64,000 nt of DNA from Methylotenera sp. L2L1. Its GTDB lineage: Bacteria > Pseudomonadota > Gammaproteobacteria > Burkholderiales > Methylophilaceae. Under the pieces are notes generated by a model. It saw only the letters and a list, made by a program, of their open reading frames with translations. It did no database searches and was not told where the DNA came from. The translations under genes were made by a program, and so were the position numbers. Positions 9,128 through 17,025 of the stretch are shown here, one piece after another. The stretch is from contig NZ_JQMG01000001.1 of NCBI RefSeq assembly GCF_000744605.1, positions 2,108,001-2,172,000 of the forward strand, given 5' to 3'. How positions within the stretch are numbered: the first letter of the stretch is position 1; each line of letters begins with the position of its first letter.

Positions 9128-9670
9128 CTAGCATCCTGTTGTCACAATTGGTGTGATATCTGGTGCACCGTTTGCAACCGCCTCTGTATAAGTAAACTGG
9201 CATTGTGCAGGCGTAGGCGCACCTTGGATTTGGAACGTGCCAACTGTAGCTGTGCTAGTGTAGTTATAACCATCTGCCTGCAATTGCGCTAGGGTTGGAT
9301 TAAATGTGGTAGTTAAACCAGCTGCGGAAAGTACGCCAGCTACACCAATAGCGGTGACATCTGGGTATGCATTCACTAGGTTAATAATGCCATTTTCAGT
9401 ACATACTGTACCGGTTGCGGCATTGCTATTATCTGCAGTTCCGCCACCCGGGCAAGCCGTTGTGTCAGCTACGTTGTTTCTGGCCAATACTGTTGCATGT
9501 GCTAATGCCGCCGCCGCTGCAACACTACCTCTAGCTGCATTAAGCTTGGCAACACGTGCATCACGTTGTAAGTTGGTAAATCTAGGCAATGCAACCGCGG
9601 CTAAAATGCCAAGAATAATAATCACGACAATTAACTCAATGAGGGTAAAGCCTTTAATTTTATTATTCAT
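9128..9670 (-). CDS. mshB: MSHA pilin (MshA/MshB-type)
   Basis: The prepilin is 180 residues from the ATG at 9670, with leader MNNKIKG, FTLIELIVVIIILGILAAVALPRF, and four Cys residues in the globular part. An ATG six bases upstream is also in frame, but the AAGGA ribosome site sits 7 bases from the second ATG and only 1-2 from the first, so the second is preferred. Residues after the helix (NLQRDARVAKLNAARGSV) match the MshA/MshB family. In known loci mshB precedes mshA, as here, hence the label. It may be an alternative or basal pilin. Confidence 0.72.
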   Translation of the reverse strand: MNNKIKGFTLIELIVVIIILGILAAVALPRFTNLQRDARVAKLNAARGSVAAAAALAHATVLARNNVADTTACPGGGTADNSNAATGTVCTENGIINLVNAYPDVTAIGVAGVLSAAGLTTTFNPTLAQLQADGYNYTSTATVGTFQIQGAPTPAQCQFTYTEAVANGAPDITPIVTTGC

Positions 9671-9695
9671 TCGCATTTCCTTTTTATTGATAAAA

Positions 9696-10166
9696 CTATT
9701 GGTTTGCTATCAGCACTAAATCTAGACCACCCGTACTTAATAGTGACGCTCTGGTTTTGCTTGCTGTGTTAGTGAGTATATATCGTGCTTCTGCATGATT
9801 ACTGTATACGTATACTAACTGTTTTTTTAGTGTATCGAAATACCAAATGCTATATAAACCGCTCGGTTTGACGGATTTTTCACCAATATAGTTGCTCGGC
9901 CGTTCGTTAATAAAGCGCATGGGGTTGGTGTTCACTAAATCCTGTACATTCACAGATTCATGTATCGCGTGTTTATGTACCCAGCTTTCTGCAATGGCTA
10001 GCCTAATATTATTAAGCTCAGCCTCATGTGTCAGCTTTTGAATGTTAGTCTGAATACGGTTAACGCTATACAGTAGCACTGTTACTAATATGCTGATAAT
10101 GATTAAGGTAATGGCAAAGTCAAACCGATGTAGGCCAATATTGTGCTTTTTTATAAAAGCCGGCAT
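9696..10166 (-). CDS. MshF-like protein with a degenerate pilin-type N-terminus
   Basis: The 156-residue protein has one N-terminal membrane helix (FDFAITLIIISILVTVLLYSV, residues about 15-35), a coiled-coil-like linker, and a small globular domain. The position between mshG and the pilin genes is that of mshF in known MSHA loci. The region before the helix (GLHRFDFAITL) resembles a prepilin motif but lacks the G|FTLxE signature. It could therefore be an uncleaved membrane protein. It is assigned by position and general architecture, not by a diagnostic motif. Confidence 0.55.
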   Translation of the reverse strand: MPAFIKKHNIGLHRFDFAITLIIISILVTVLLYSVNRIQTNIQKLTHEAELNNIRLAIAESWVHKHAIHESVNVQDLVNTNPMRFINERPSNYIGEKSVKPSGLYSIWYFDTLKKQLVYVYSNHAEARYILTNTASKTRASLLSTGGLDLVLIANQ

Positions 10167-10171
10167 TGTGA

Positions 10172-11398
10172 TTAACCTTTATTCAACGCAATGCTGCCTA
10201 AATCCCATATTGGTAAGAAGATACCTAAAGCTAGAATCAATACCATTACCCCTAAAAATACGATTAAGATAGGCTCAATCTGTGCGCCTAAGGTTTTAAT
10301 TTCGTATTCAACATCACGTTGGTACATGTCGGCGACTTCTTCCATCAGGTCATCTAATGAGCCTGATTCTTCGCCTACAGCAATCATTTGTAGAACAATC
10401 GGGTTAAATACGCCGCTATTAGTGGCTGTGCGTAAAATGCTCTCGCCACGTTCTACGCCTTCACGCATTTGGTCAATGCGACTACCTACATAATCATTAT
10501 CGGCAGTTTGGGCAACAAGCTTTAGCCCATTGGTAATAGGGACACCGCTTTTACTGGCAAGTGCAAAGCTTCTGGCAAAGCGCGCCATGGTGGCTTTATG
10601 AATAATCTTACCTGCGATAGGGGTCTTTAGTTTGAAACTATCCCAGTTATATTTGCCAATACTTGTTGCAATATATGAGCGAAACAAAAGTACTGCGCCT
10701 ATCCCTGCGATTAACAAATAAGGCCATGATGCTTGCATAAACCCTGAAAAGCCTAAAAGCACTCTGGTCATTAGTGGAAGTTCCGCCCCGAAGCTTTCAA
10801 ATACTTTTGCAAATGCAGGAATCACAAATAAGTTGACGACGACAATGGCAACGCCCATCGCAATGACGACAAAAGTAGGGTAGCGCAAGGCGGCTTTAAT
10901 TTGATCGCGCATGAAGCGTTCAAACTCAAGATGCTCAAATAACCTTAAGAATACGCTGTCTAATAAGCCGGTACTTTCACCTACACGCACCATGCTGATA
11001 TAAAAGCTGGAAAACACCTTAGGGTGTTGTGCCAGCGCGACAGAAAGCTCGCGTCCGCCAGCAAGACTTTCACGGATGTTGCCAATCACTACAGAAAAGG
11101 TTTTGTTTTGTGTGGAAGCCTGCAAACCATTAAGCGCATTCATGATTGGAATGCCTGCTTTAAGCAAGGTGTACATTTGGCGACTAAATAGCATCACATC
11201 CAGTGTGCTGATTTTTTCTTCAAAAAAATCAAAGCTTATCTCTTTTGATGTAGCTTTAGCTGTCTGTGGTTTTATTTCTATAGGGGTGATGTTGAGGTTT
11301 GCCAGTTGAGAGGCGGCATTGCTGCTGTCTGTGCTTTCCAGCGTCCCTTGTACTAGTGCACCTTGAGTGTCTCTACCCTTATAAGCAAACAATGGCAT
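10172..11398 (-). CDS. mshG: MSHA inner-membrane platform protein MshG (GspF/PilC family)
   Basis: The 408-residue protein has the two tandem T2SSF domains of GspF/PilC/MshG (about residues 65-195 and 270-395), each followed by hydrophobic helices. Diagnostic stretches include FSRQMYTLLKAGIPI in the first domain, FARSFALASKSGVPI in the second, and VGEESGSLDD near residue 346. It is the inner-membrane core on which the MshE ATPase acts to move pilin subunits. The gene starts 5 bases after the mshE stop, so the two are co-transcribed. Confidence 0.9.
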   Translation of the reverse strand: MPLFAYKGRDTQGALVQGTLESTDSSNAASQLANLNITPIEIKPQTAKATSKEISFDFFEEKISTLDVMLFSRQMYTLLKAGIPIMNALNGLQASTQNKTFSVVIGNIRESLAGGRELSVALAQHPKVFSSFYISMVRVGESTGLLDSVFLRLFEHLEFERFMRDQIKAALRYPTFVVIAMGVAIVVVNLFVIPAFAKVFESFGAELPLMTRVLLGFSGFMQASWPYLLIAGIGAVLLFRSYIATSIGKYNWDSFKLKTPIAGKIIHKATMARFARSFALASKSGVPITNGLKLVAQTADNDYVGSRIDQMREGVERGESILRTATNSGVFNPIVLQMIAVGEESGSLDDLMEEVADMYQRDVEYEIKTLGAQIEPILIVFLGVMVLILALGIFLPIWDLGSIALNKG

Positions 11399-11403
11399 GC
11401 TGC

Positions 11404-13107
11404 TTATTCCTCAAACTGATTGCTAATGCGCATGGCTTCGGCAACGGTCGTACGCTTAGTGATGACGAGGTCAATTGCACTTTTACGCAAAGTTTTACCC
11501 GCCATGGTTTGGCGACCTAATTTAATAAAGTGATTGGGGTCATGGTGGCTTGCGGCATCAATCAGCTCATTATTCATTTCGAGCAGTTCGTAAACACCAA
11601 GTCGACCTTGATAGCCAGTACCATTGCATAAACTACAGCCTTTGCCCTGAGCATATTGATGACGCTCGGTGTCGTTTCCAAGTTCATAGCGTAACCATGC
11701 ATGCTCAAATGGTTGGGGTTCATAAGGTTCAGAACAGCCCTCGCAAATAATGCGTACTAAACGCTGTGCAATCACGGCTAATATGGAGGTTGCTACCATG
11801 TAGCGGGGTACGCCCATGTCTATCATTCGAACCAAGGTGCTAGTTGCATCGTTGGTATGTAATGTTGATAGTACTAAATGGCCTGTCATCGCAGCCCTTA
11901 AGCCGATTTGCGCTGTTTCATGATCGCGCATTTCACCCACAAGAATAATGTCTGGATCTTGCCTTAAGGCTGAGCGAAGTACGCGTGAGAAGTCTAAATC
12001 AATTTTTTCATTCACTTGCACTTGGTTGATGCCAGGCAAGCGGTATTCAACAGGGTCTTCAACAGTGATGATTTTATTAGAAGCTGAGTTGCGTTCGTTC
12101 AAAGCCGCGTATAGCGTAGTTGTTTTACCGCTACCAGTTGGACCGGTAACCAACACCATGCCGCTTGGGCGATGAATCAGTTTACGAAAACGCTCAAGCA
12201 TATCAGGCGGCATGCCTAATTTTTCTAATGAAAAATTACTGCTATTTTGAATCAGCATACGCATGACCACTGACTCGCCATATTGTGTTGGCATGGTGGA
12301 TATACGTACATCAACAGGCTGTTGTTTGATTTTTAATGCAAATCGACCGTCTTGGGGTAGGCGCTTTTCTGAAATGTCTAAACTAGACATTAACTTAAGG
12401 CGTAAAACTAATGCTGAAGCAATTTTTAGTTCAGCTTCAGTTTGTAGATGCATCACACCATCAATTCTAAAGCGAATATGCAGCTTATTTTCTTGTGGTT
12501 CAATATGGATATCAGATGCGCGTACTTGTGCAGCATCTTCAAAAATAGTTTGAAGCAATTTAACAACGGGTGCTTCTTCACTATTACCTGTGATGCCAAG
12601 TGCTGCAAAATCAATAGTGGTATCACCAAGGTCTTGACCAAGCTCCATGGCAAGACTTGAAATCTCGTCGGTGCGACGGTAACTGCGGTCAATCAATTGC
12701 AGTAGGGCATTTTCTTGCACAACAGCAAGCTCAATGTCTTTACGCAATATGCGTACGATTTCATCGTAGGCAAACAGATCGGTTGGGTCAACCATACCCA
12801 CTAAATAAGTGCCGCCTCTATCTTCTAATACGGCACTGCGAAAACGTCGTGCTTGTGCTTCTGGTAGCTTATTAATGATTTCAGTTTTTGTGCTGAATTG
12901 CTGGATATTGATGTAAGGGATTTTTAGCTGATGTGCCAACGCCTCAGAAATCTGTGTTTCTGTGACATAGCCGCTATCTACAAAAATACGGCCAAGCTTA
13001 CGGCCTGTACGTTTTTGCTCTTCAAGAGATTTATTTAAATCTTCAGCAGTAATTAAATTTTGCTGAACCAACACTTCACCAAGGCGAATCTTTTCAGGAC
13101 GTGCCAT
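11404..13107 (-). CDS. mshE: MSHA pilus assembly ATPase MshE
   Basis: The 567-residue assembly ATPase of the GspE/PilB family begins the visible minus-strand msh block. The N-terminal MshEN domain has two related motifs, RLGEVLV from residue 8 and KLGRIFV from residue 37, each ending in a conserved Gln about 20 residues later. This pair binds cyclic di-GMP in characterised MshE. Walker A is GPTGSGKT at 322-329, Walker B with ILVGEMRD at 388-395. Four Cys residues (455, 458, 491, 494) form the zinc site of this family. It powers pilus extension in the cytoplasm. Confidence 0.93.
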   Translation of the reverse strand: MARPEKIRLGEVLVQQNLITAEDLNKSLEEQKRTGRKLGRIFVDSGYVTETQISEALAHQLKIPYINIQQFSTKTEIINKLPEAQARRFRSAVLEDRGGTYLVGMVDPTDLFAYDEIVRILRKDIELAVVQENALLQLIDRSYRRTDEISSLAMELGQDLGDTTIDFAALGITGNSEEAPVVKLLQTIFEDAAQVRASDIHIEPQENKLHIRFRIDGVMHLQTEAELKIASALVLRLKLMSSLDISEKRLPQDGRFALKIKQQPVDVRISTMPTQYGESVVMRMLIQNSSNFSLEKLGMPPDMLERFRKLIHRPSGMVLVTGPTGSGKTTTLYAALNERNSASNKIITVEDPVEYRLPGINQVQVNEKIDLDFSRVLRSALRQDPDIILVGEMRDHETAQIGLRAAMTGHLVLSTLHTNDATSTLVRMIDMGVPRYMVATSILAVIAQRLVRIICEGCSEPYEPQPFEHAWLRYELGNDTERHQYAQGKGCSLCNGTGYQGRLGVYELLEMNNELIDAASHHDPNHFIKLGRQTMAGKTLRKSAIDLVITKRTTVAEAMRISNQFEE

Positions 13108-13157
13108 TTAAACCTCAAGCCTATTCATTTTTATTCGTATCTAGTATTTATAGTTAA

Positions 13158-13169
13158 TTGTTATAACAA
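13158..13169. promoter_or_regulatory. 12-bp perfect palindrome upstream of mshE
   Basis: TTGTTATAACAA is a perfect palindrome between the end of the cytochrome b561 gene and the mshE start (51 bases upstream). It lies where a promoter or operator for the msh operon would be expected. No confident -35/-10 pair could be assigned beside it. It may be chance in AT-rich DNA. Confidence 0.3.
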
Positions 13170-13179
13170 CATGTACTTC

Positions 13180-13725
13180 TTAACGGCGAGGTAGCATTCT
13201 AACCAATGTATTGTCTTTGACGACGTAATGATGGAATAACGCAGCTATGGCATGCAATCCTATCAGGTAGTAACCTAACACACCGATGGTTTCATGCAGT
13301 TTTTTTAGGGATGAAGCCAAGTCTTTATTTTTTGTGATGAGCGCCGGTAGCTCTAAGCCAAAAAACGGAATGGGTTTGCCAGCCGCACTTAGTAGAAACC
13401 AACCGAGTACGGGCATGCCGATCATCAGCACATAAAGTGCTAGGTGCGCCCATTTTGCACTGAGTATTTGCCATTTTGCAGGCAGAGGGGTGATGGCTGG
13501 AGTTAATGAGGTGGCTTTAAAGTATAAGCGCATCGTCACTAGAAGTAGTATCGATAATCCCAGCATAAAGTGCCAAGCTTTTAGCGCTTCGCGAGGGTCA
13601 CTGCCTTTAGGATAAAGCTCGCGTAGCTCAATACAAGCATATACGCCAATAAATACCAATGCCATTAACCAGTGCAAGATGATTGAAATGCTACCGTAGC
13701 GCGTATTTGAGTTTTTCCAGAGCAT
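13180..13725 (-). CDS. Cytochrome b561-family membrane protein
   Basis: The 181-residue protein has four predicted membrane helices and spaced histidines in them: near residues 18 (LHWLMAL), 51 (WHFMLGL), and the pair in the last helix (LHETIGVLGYYLIGLHAIAALFHH). This is the bacterial cytochrome b561/CybB pattern, which binds two b-type haems and moves electrons from quinol or towards periplasmic acceptors. The family's usual length is about 175-190 residues. It is a single gene with no obvious operon partner. The exact electron partners cannot be read from sequence. Confidence 0.85.
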   Translation of the reverse strand: MLWKNSNTRYGSISIILHWLMALVFIGVYACIELRELYPKGSDPREALKAWHFMLGLSILLLVTMRLYFKATSLTPAITPLPAKWQILSAKWAHLALYVLMIGMPVLGWFLLSAAGKPIPFFGLELPALITKNKDLASSLKKLHETIGVLGYYLIGLHAIAALFHHYVVKDNTLVRMLPRR

Positions 13726-13889
13726 GGTTTTTTATACCTTAATTACATATACGCTGTATATTGCACCGAACGTATTGAATGTGCAATAAGCTGACTTGGA
13801 TTTATGCCATTGTACATAGGCGTTGGCATGGGTAATCACTAGTGATTGCTAATGTGATGTATGAAAAGGGCGGGGAGTCTTTGCTGCAA

Positions 13890-13920
13890 AAGAAAAAGCC
13901 TTGCATTTCTGCAAGGTTTT
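13890..13920 (-). terminator. Rho-independent terminator after tRNA-Asn pair
   Basis: Read on the minus strand, a CCTTGCA/TGCAAGG stem (7 bp) with a short loop is followed by GGCTTTTTCTTTT. It lies directly after the second-transcribed tRNA-Asn gene and should end its transcript. A weaker T-run on the plus side also exists, so it could work in both directions. Confidence 0.75.
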
Positions 13921-13927
13921 TTGTGTT

Positions 13928-14003
13928 TGGCTCCTCAACCTGGGCTCGAACCAGGGACCTACGGATTAACAGTCCGGCGCTCTACCAACTGAGCTATTGA
14001 GGA
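13928..14003 (-). tRNA. tRNA-Asn(GUU), copy 2
   Basis: The 76-nt tRNA has acceptor TCCTCAA paired with TTGAGGA, discriminator G and an encoded CCA. The anticodon loop CTGTTAA gives anticodon GUU (Asn). The T loop is TTCGAGC. It is identical in sequence to the neighbouring copy at 14050-14125, with a 46-base spacer containing a small AAGCCT/AGGCTT hairpin that may guide processing. Both are transcribed from the shared promoter at 14141-14169. Confidence 0.97.
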
Positions 14004-14049
14004 ATATTGGTTTCACTCGATATAAAGCCTATTATTGCAAGGCTTAAAT

Positions 14050-14125
14050 TGGCTCCTCAACCTGGGCTCGAACCAGGGACCTACGGATTAACAGTCCGGC
14101 GCTCTACCAACTGAGCTATTGAGGA
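14050..14125 (-). tRNA. tRNA-Asn(GUU), copy 1
   Basis: This is identical to the other copy over its full 76 nt, with anticodon GUU, paired acceptor stem and encoded CCA. It is the promoter-proximal gene of the pair. Tandem identical tRNA genes usually give higher dosage of the same tRNA and are maintained by gene conversion. Confidence 0.97.
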
Positions 14126-14140
14126 ATCGGTGAAGGCGCT

Positions 14141-14169
14141 ATAATACTTATGGAGCGCGCTTTGGTCAA
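14141..14169 (-). promoter_or_regulatory. Sigma70-type promoter for tRNA-Asn pair
   Basis: On the minus strand TTGACC (plus-strand 14164-14169) and TATTAT (plus-strand 14141-14146) are separated by exactly 17 bases. The -10 ends 15 bases before the mature 5' end of the first tRNA, a normal distance. A divergent AsmA gene starts at 14200. Confidence 0.7.
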
Positions 14170-14199
14170 TCACTACTCGCTAAATTCTAGGAAATTTTA

Positions 14200-15537
14200 A
14201 TGAAAAAAAATAAAAAAATATTAATTGGAATGCTGGCTTTAATTAGCGTGTTGATTATTCTACCTTTTTTCATTCCGATTAGAACTTACCTAAATGAAGC
14301 AGAAAAGCTTGCTAGTGATCAATTAGGGGTGCCTGTCAGTATTTCTTCTGGTCACTTGATGTTGTTTCCTAGTCCGCGCGTTGTTATCGATGGTTTAAGT
14401 GTGGGAAATGACGATGAGCTGAAGGTGGAACAGCTTGCTGTTATTCCATCTTTAAGTACTGTTTTTTCTGAGACTAGAGTCGTTGATATTAGCGTTACTA
14501 GACCAACAGTCAAAAAAGCGGCGGTAGTTATCCTGTCTGCGCTGCTTGATAAAAATCAAGAAGAGACTAGTGAGCCTAGTACTGTTGTTAATGTGAGGCA
14601 TGTTGCTGTTGATGCGCTAACCCTTGATTGGCCTGATATGAAGCTGCCTGCGCTTAACCTTGAGGTTAATTTAACTAATGCTAATCAATTAGACTCTGCG
14701 AAACTTGAGACGCTAGATGCTACTTTAGTTGCCAATATAACGCCTGAGGCTGGTGCACATTTGATTTCTGTCAGGGCTAAGAAATGGACGTTACCAGCTG
14801 GCTTGCCCTTGTTTATTGATAGCGCTGAGCTAGATATGCATTTAAAAGCGGATCGATTGGAAATTCCACGTGTGGATGTTGCTCTGTACGGTGGCAAAAT
14901 TACTGCGAACCTGAATGTGTTTTGGAGCAAGAATTGGCGCACCAGCGGCCACGTGAACATAGAAAATCTTGCTGTTAAAGAACCAAGCAGGCTGGTAAGT
15001 CGAGCCGTTTATTTGAGTGGTGATTTGTCAGGTAACGGTCGCTTCTCTGGCTCGGCAAAAGATGTTAGTGCCTTGGCAGATTATTTAAATGCAGATTTTA
15101 AATTTACAGTGAATCATGGTGTATTGCATGGGCTGGATTTAATAAAAGTAGCAAGTCTATTAACCAAGCAAACTGCAGGTGGCCAAACGGCGTTTGATGA
15201 GTTCTCGGGGACGCTCAATGCTAAGGGTAAGCAATATTACTTAAGTCATCTTAAAATGACTTCAGGTTTATTGTCTGGAACAGGGCAGGTTAAGATTAAC
15301 GCGAATAAAGAGCTGGACGGTACTGGTGAAATAGAGCTCAAGCGTAGTGTCAGTTTGGTTGCAATCCCGCTTGATGTGTCTGGTACCGTTGATAATCCTG
15401 TGGTTTTACCTTCGAAAGCAGCAATCGCTGGCGCTGTAGCTGGAACTGCAATTTTAGGCCCTGGTGTTGGTACTAGTGTGGGTATAAAAGCCGCTGGTGC
15501 GCTAGATAAACTTAAAGGCTTATTTCAGAACGATTAA
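14200..15537 (+). CDS. AsmA-family envelope protein
   Basis: The 445-residue protein has one N-terminal membrane helix (about residues 6-27) and a long periplasmic beta-rich part. The start QLGVPVSISSGHLMLFPSPRVVIDGLSVG is the typical AsmA N-terminus. The C-terminal part has an AsmA-like repeat region (LNADFKFTVNHGVLHGLDL, residues about 305-325) and a Gly/Ala-rich hydrophobic tail. AsmA-like proteins are linked to lipid transport between the two membranes and to outer-membrane protein quality. The length is shorter than E. coli AsmA. Its substrate is unknown. Confidence 0.75.
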   Translation: MKKNKKILIGMLALISVLIILPFFIPIRTYLNEAEKLASDQLGVPVSISSGHLMLFPSPRVVIDGLSVGNDDELKVEQLAVIPSLSTVFSETRVVDISVTRPTVKKAAVVILSALLDKNQEETSEPSTVVNVRHVAVDALTLDWPDMKLPALNLEVNLTNANQLDSAKLETLDATLVANITPEAGAHLISVRAKKWTLPAGLPLFIDSAELDMHLKADRLEIPRVDVALYGGKITANLNVFWSKNWRTSGHVNIENLAVKEPSRLVSRAVYLSGDLSGNGRFSGSAKDVSALADYLNADFKFTVNHGVLHGLDLIKVASLLTKQTAGGQTAFDEFSGTLNAKGKQYYLSHLKMTSGLLSGTGQVKINANKELDGTGEIELKRSVSLVAIPLDVSGTVDNPVVLPSKAAIAGAVAGTAILGPGVGTSVGIKAAGALDKLKGLFQND

Positions 15538-15608
15538 CTGTTCGAAACAAGCCTTTATTTGTGATTACACTCTTAGTTTGCATGTGTGGTCTGACATGTA
15601 AACCTTGT

Positions 15609-15636
15609 ATGGCTTAAATCGTTCAATTTAAGCCAT
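15609..15636. terminator. Stem-loop between convergent asmA-like and aspC
   Basis: ATGGCTTAAAT and ATTTAAGCCAT form a perfect 11-bp stem with a 6-base loop, 72 bases after the AsmA stop and 24 bases before the aspartate aminotransferase stop. No long T-run follows on either strand, so it may be a weak bidirectional terminator or a 3' stabiliser. Confidence 0.45.
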
Positions 15637-15659
15637 GTGGGCAAGTCGCTAGTGCTAAG

Positions 15660-16862
15660 TTATTTTAGTGCTTTTTCAATGCGATCTAGTGCGTTACGTA
15701 AGTTATCCATTGATGTTGCAAATGAAATTCTGAAGTAACCCTCTGCACCAAATGCGGAGCCAGGTACCACTGCAACGTCAAATTCTTCAAGCAAATATTC
15801 AGCTAGCGCCATATCCGTTGCTGCCTTAATTTTTCCAGCCTGAAATAAGTTATCAATTGCGCCACGTGCATCTGGGAATGCATAAAACGCCCCGCCAGCC
15901 ATTAGGCAGCTTAGCCCTGGCATGCTGTTGAAGCGGTTAACAACATAAGTGTGGCGCTCTTTAAATGCAGTGACCATCGGTACGATACATTCTTGAGAGC
16001 CTTCTAGTGCTGCTTGTGCTGCCACTTGAGAGATAGAAGTCGGGTTGCTGGTTGATTGAGACTGTAAGATCTCCATCGCTTTAATGATGTAAGCGGGGCC
16101 TGCTGCATAGCCAATACGCCAGCCGGTCATAGAGTACGCTTTGGATACGCCATTAAGCACGATGCAACGGTCTTTTAACGCTGGTGTAGCGTTTAGGATG
16201 TTATAGAACTTGTCGCCGGTGAGGTTCACGTGTTCATACATGTCATCTGTTGCTACTAAAACATGTGGGTGCTTCAGCAAAACTCCACCTAATGCTTGCA
16301 ACTCAGCCAGTGTGTAGACAGCGCCCGTTGGATTAGACGGTGAGTTGATCATGAATAACTTGGTTTTTGGTGTGATTGCCGCTTCTAATTGGGCAGCTGT
16401 CAGTTTGAAGCCTTGTTCAATGCCGCACTCAAGAATTACCGGTGTAGCTTCTGCCACCAATGCGATATCTGCATAAGACACCCAGTATGGTGCAGGAATA
16501 ATCACCTCATCACCTTTGTTCAGTACGGCTAAGCAAAGGTTAAAAATAGTTTGTTTACCACCAACGCCTACAATCACTTCATTCAGTGCGTAGTCAAAGC
16601 CGTTCTCGTTCTTGAATTTTGCAACAATCGCCTTTTTAAGCCCTGGAATACCAGCAACGGGGGTGTATTTTGTAAAGCCAGCATCAATAGCAGCTTTGGC
16701 TGCATCTTTAATATGTTGGGGCGTATCAAAATCTGGTTCGCCAGCTGCTAGACCGATAATGTCACGACCTTCAGCTTTATACTTGCCAGCCTTTGCTGTA
16801 ATGGCTAGTGTAGGAGACTCTTTGATTGATAAAACGCGTTGAGATAATACGGAGTGTGACAA
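15660..16862 (-). CDS. aspC: Class I aspartate aminotransferase
   Basis: The 400-residue PLP enzyme moves an amino group between aspartate and 2-oxoglutarate. The Schiff-base Lys is K241 in GVSKAYSMTGWRIGY. Other fold-type I marks are GEPDFDTP (41-48), PYWVSY (125-130), NSPSNPTG (173-180, the cofactor Asn) and the C-terminal Arg in FRISFA. This pattern is the subgroup 1-beta aspartate/prephenate aminotransferase. The start is TTG, supported by AAGGA 7 bases upstream. A closely related family member acting on prephenate cannot be excluded by sequence alone. Confidence 0.88.
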   Translation of the reverse strand: MSHSVLSQRVLSIKESPTLAITAKAGKYKAEGRDIIGLAAGEPDFDTPQHIKDAAKAAIDAGFTKYTPVAGIPGLKKAIVAKFKNENGFDYALNEVIVGVGGKQTIFNLCLAVLNKGDEVIIPAPYWVSYADIALVAEATPVILECGIEQGFKLTAAQLEAAITPKTKLFMINSPSNPTGAVYTLAELQALGGVLLKHPHVLVATDDMYEHVNLTGDKFYNILNATPALKDRCIVLNGVSKAYSMTGWRIGYAAGPAYIIKAMEILQSQSTSNPTSISQVAAQAALEGSQECIVPMVTAFKERHTYVVNRFNSMPGLSCLMAGGAFYAFPDARGAIDNLFQAGKIKAATDMALAEYLLEEFDVAVVPGSAFGAEGYFRISFATSMDNLRNALDRIEKALK

Positions 16863-16959
16863 GGTCTGTTCCTTAAGACAAATTTGTATGTAACCGGTTG
16901 AATTGCCGCCATTTTACGCACAAATATGTGGATTAGGAATAGCGCGACGCCTAAAAAGT

Positions 16960-16992
16960 GCAAGAAGACGGCAAGCAAATAGATGCCGTCTC
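16960..16992 (-). terminator. Likely terminator after the serine protease
   Basis: AGACGGCA (16966-16973) and TGCCGTCT (16984-16991) form a perfect 8-bp stem just beyond the minus-strand protease stop. On that strand the stem is followed by TCTTGCACTTTTT, an interrupted T-run, so efficiency is uncertain. Confidence 0.5.
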
Positions 16993-17025
16993 GGATTGAT
17001 TGGCTGCGGATTGAGTTATGCTAGT

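Noticed and set aside
13834-13847. 14-bp perfect palindrome AATCACTAGTGATT, similar to a cloning-vector polylinker
   Set aside because: The flanks do not match any vector polylinker I know and the rest of the region is normal chromosome. Probably chance or a minor operator.
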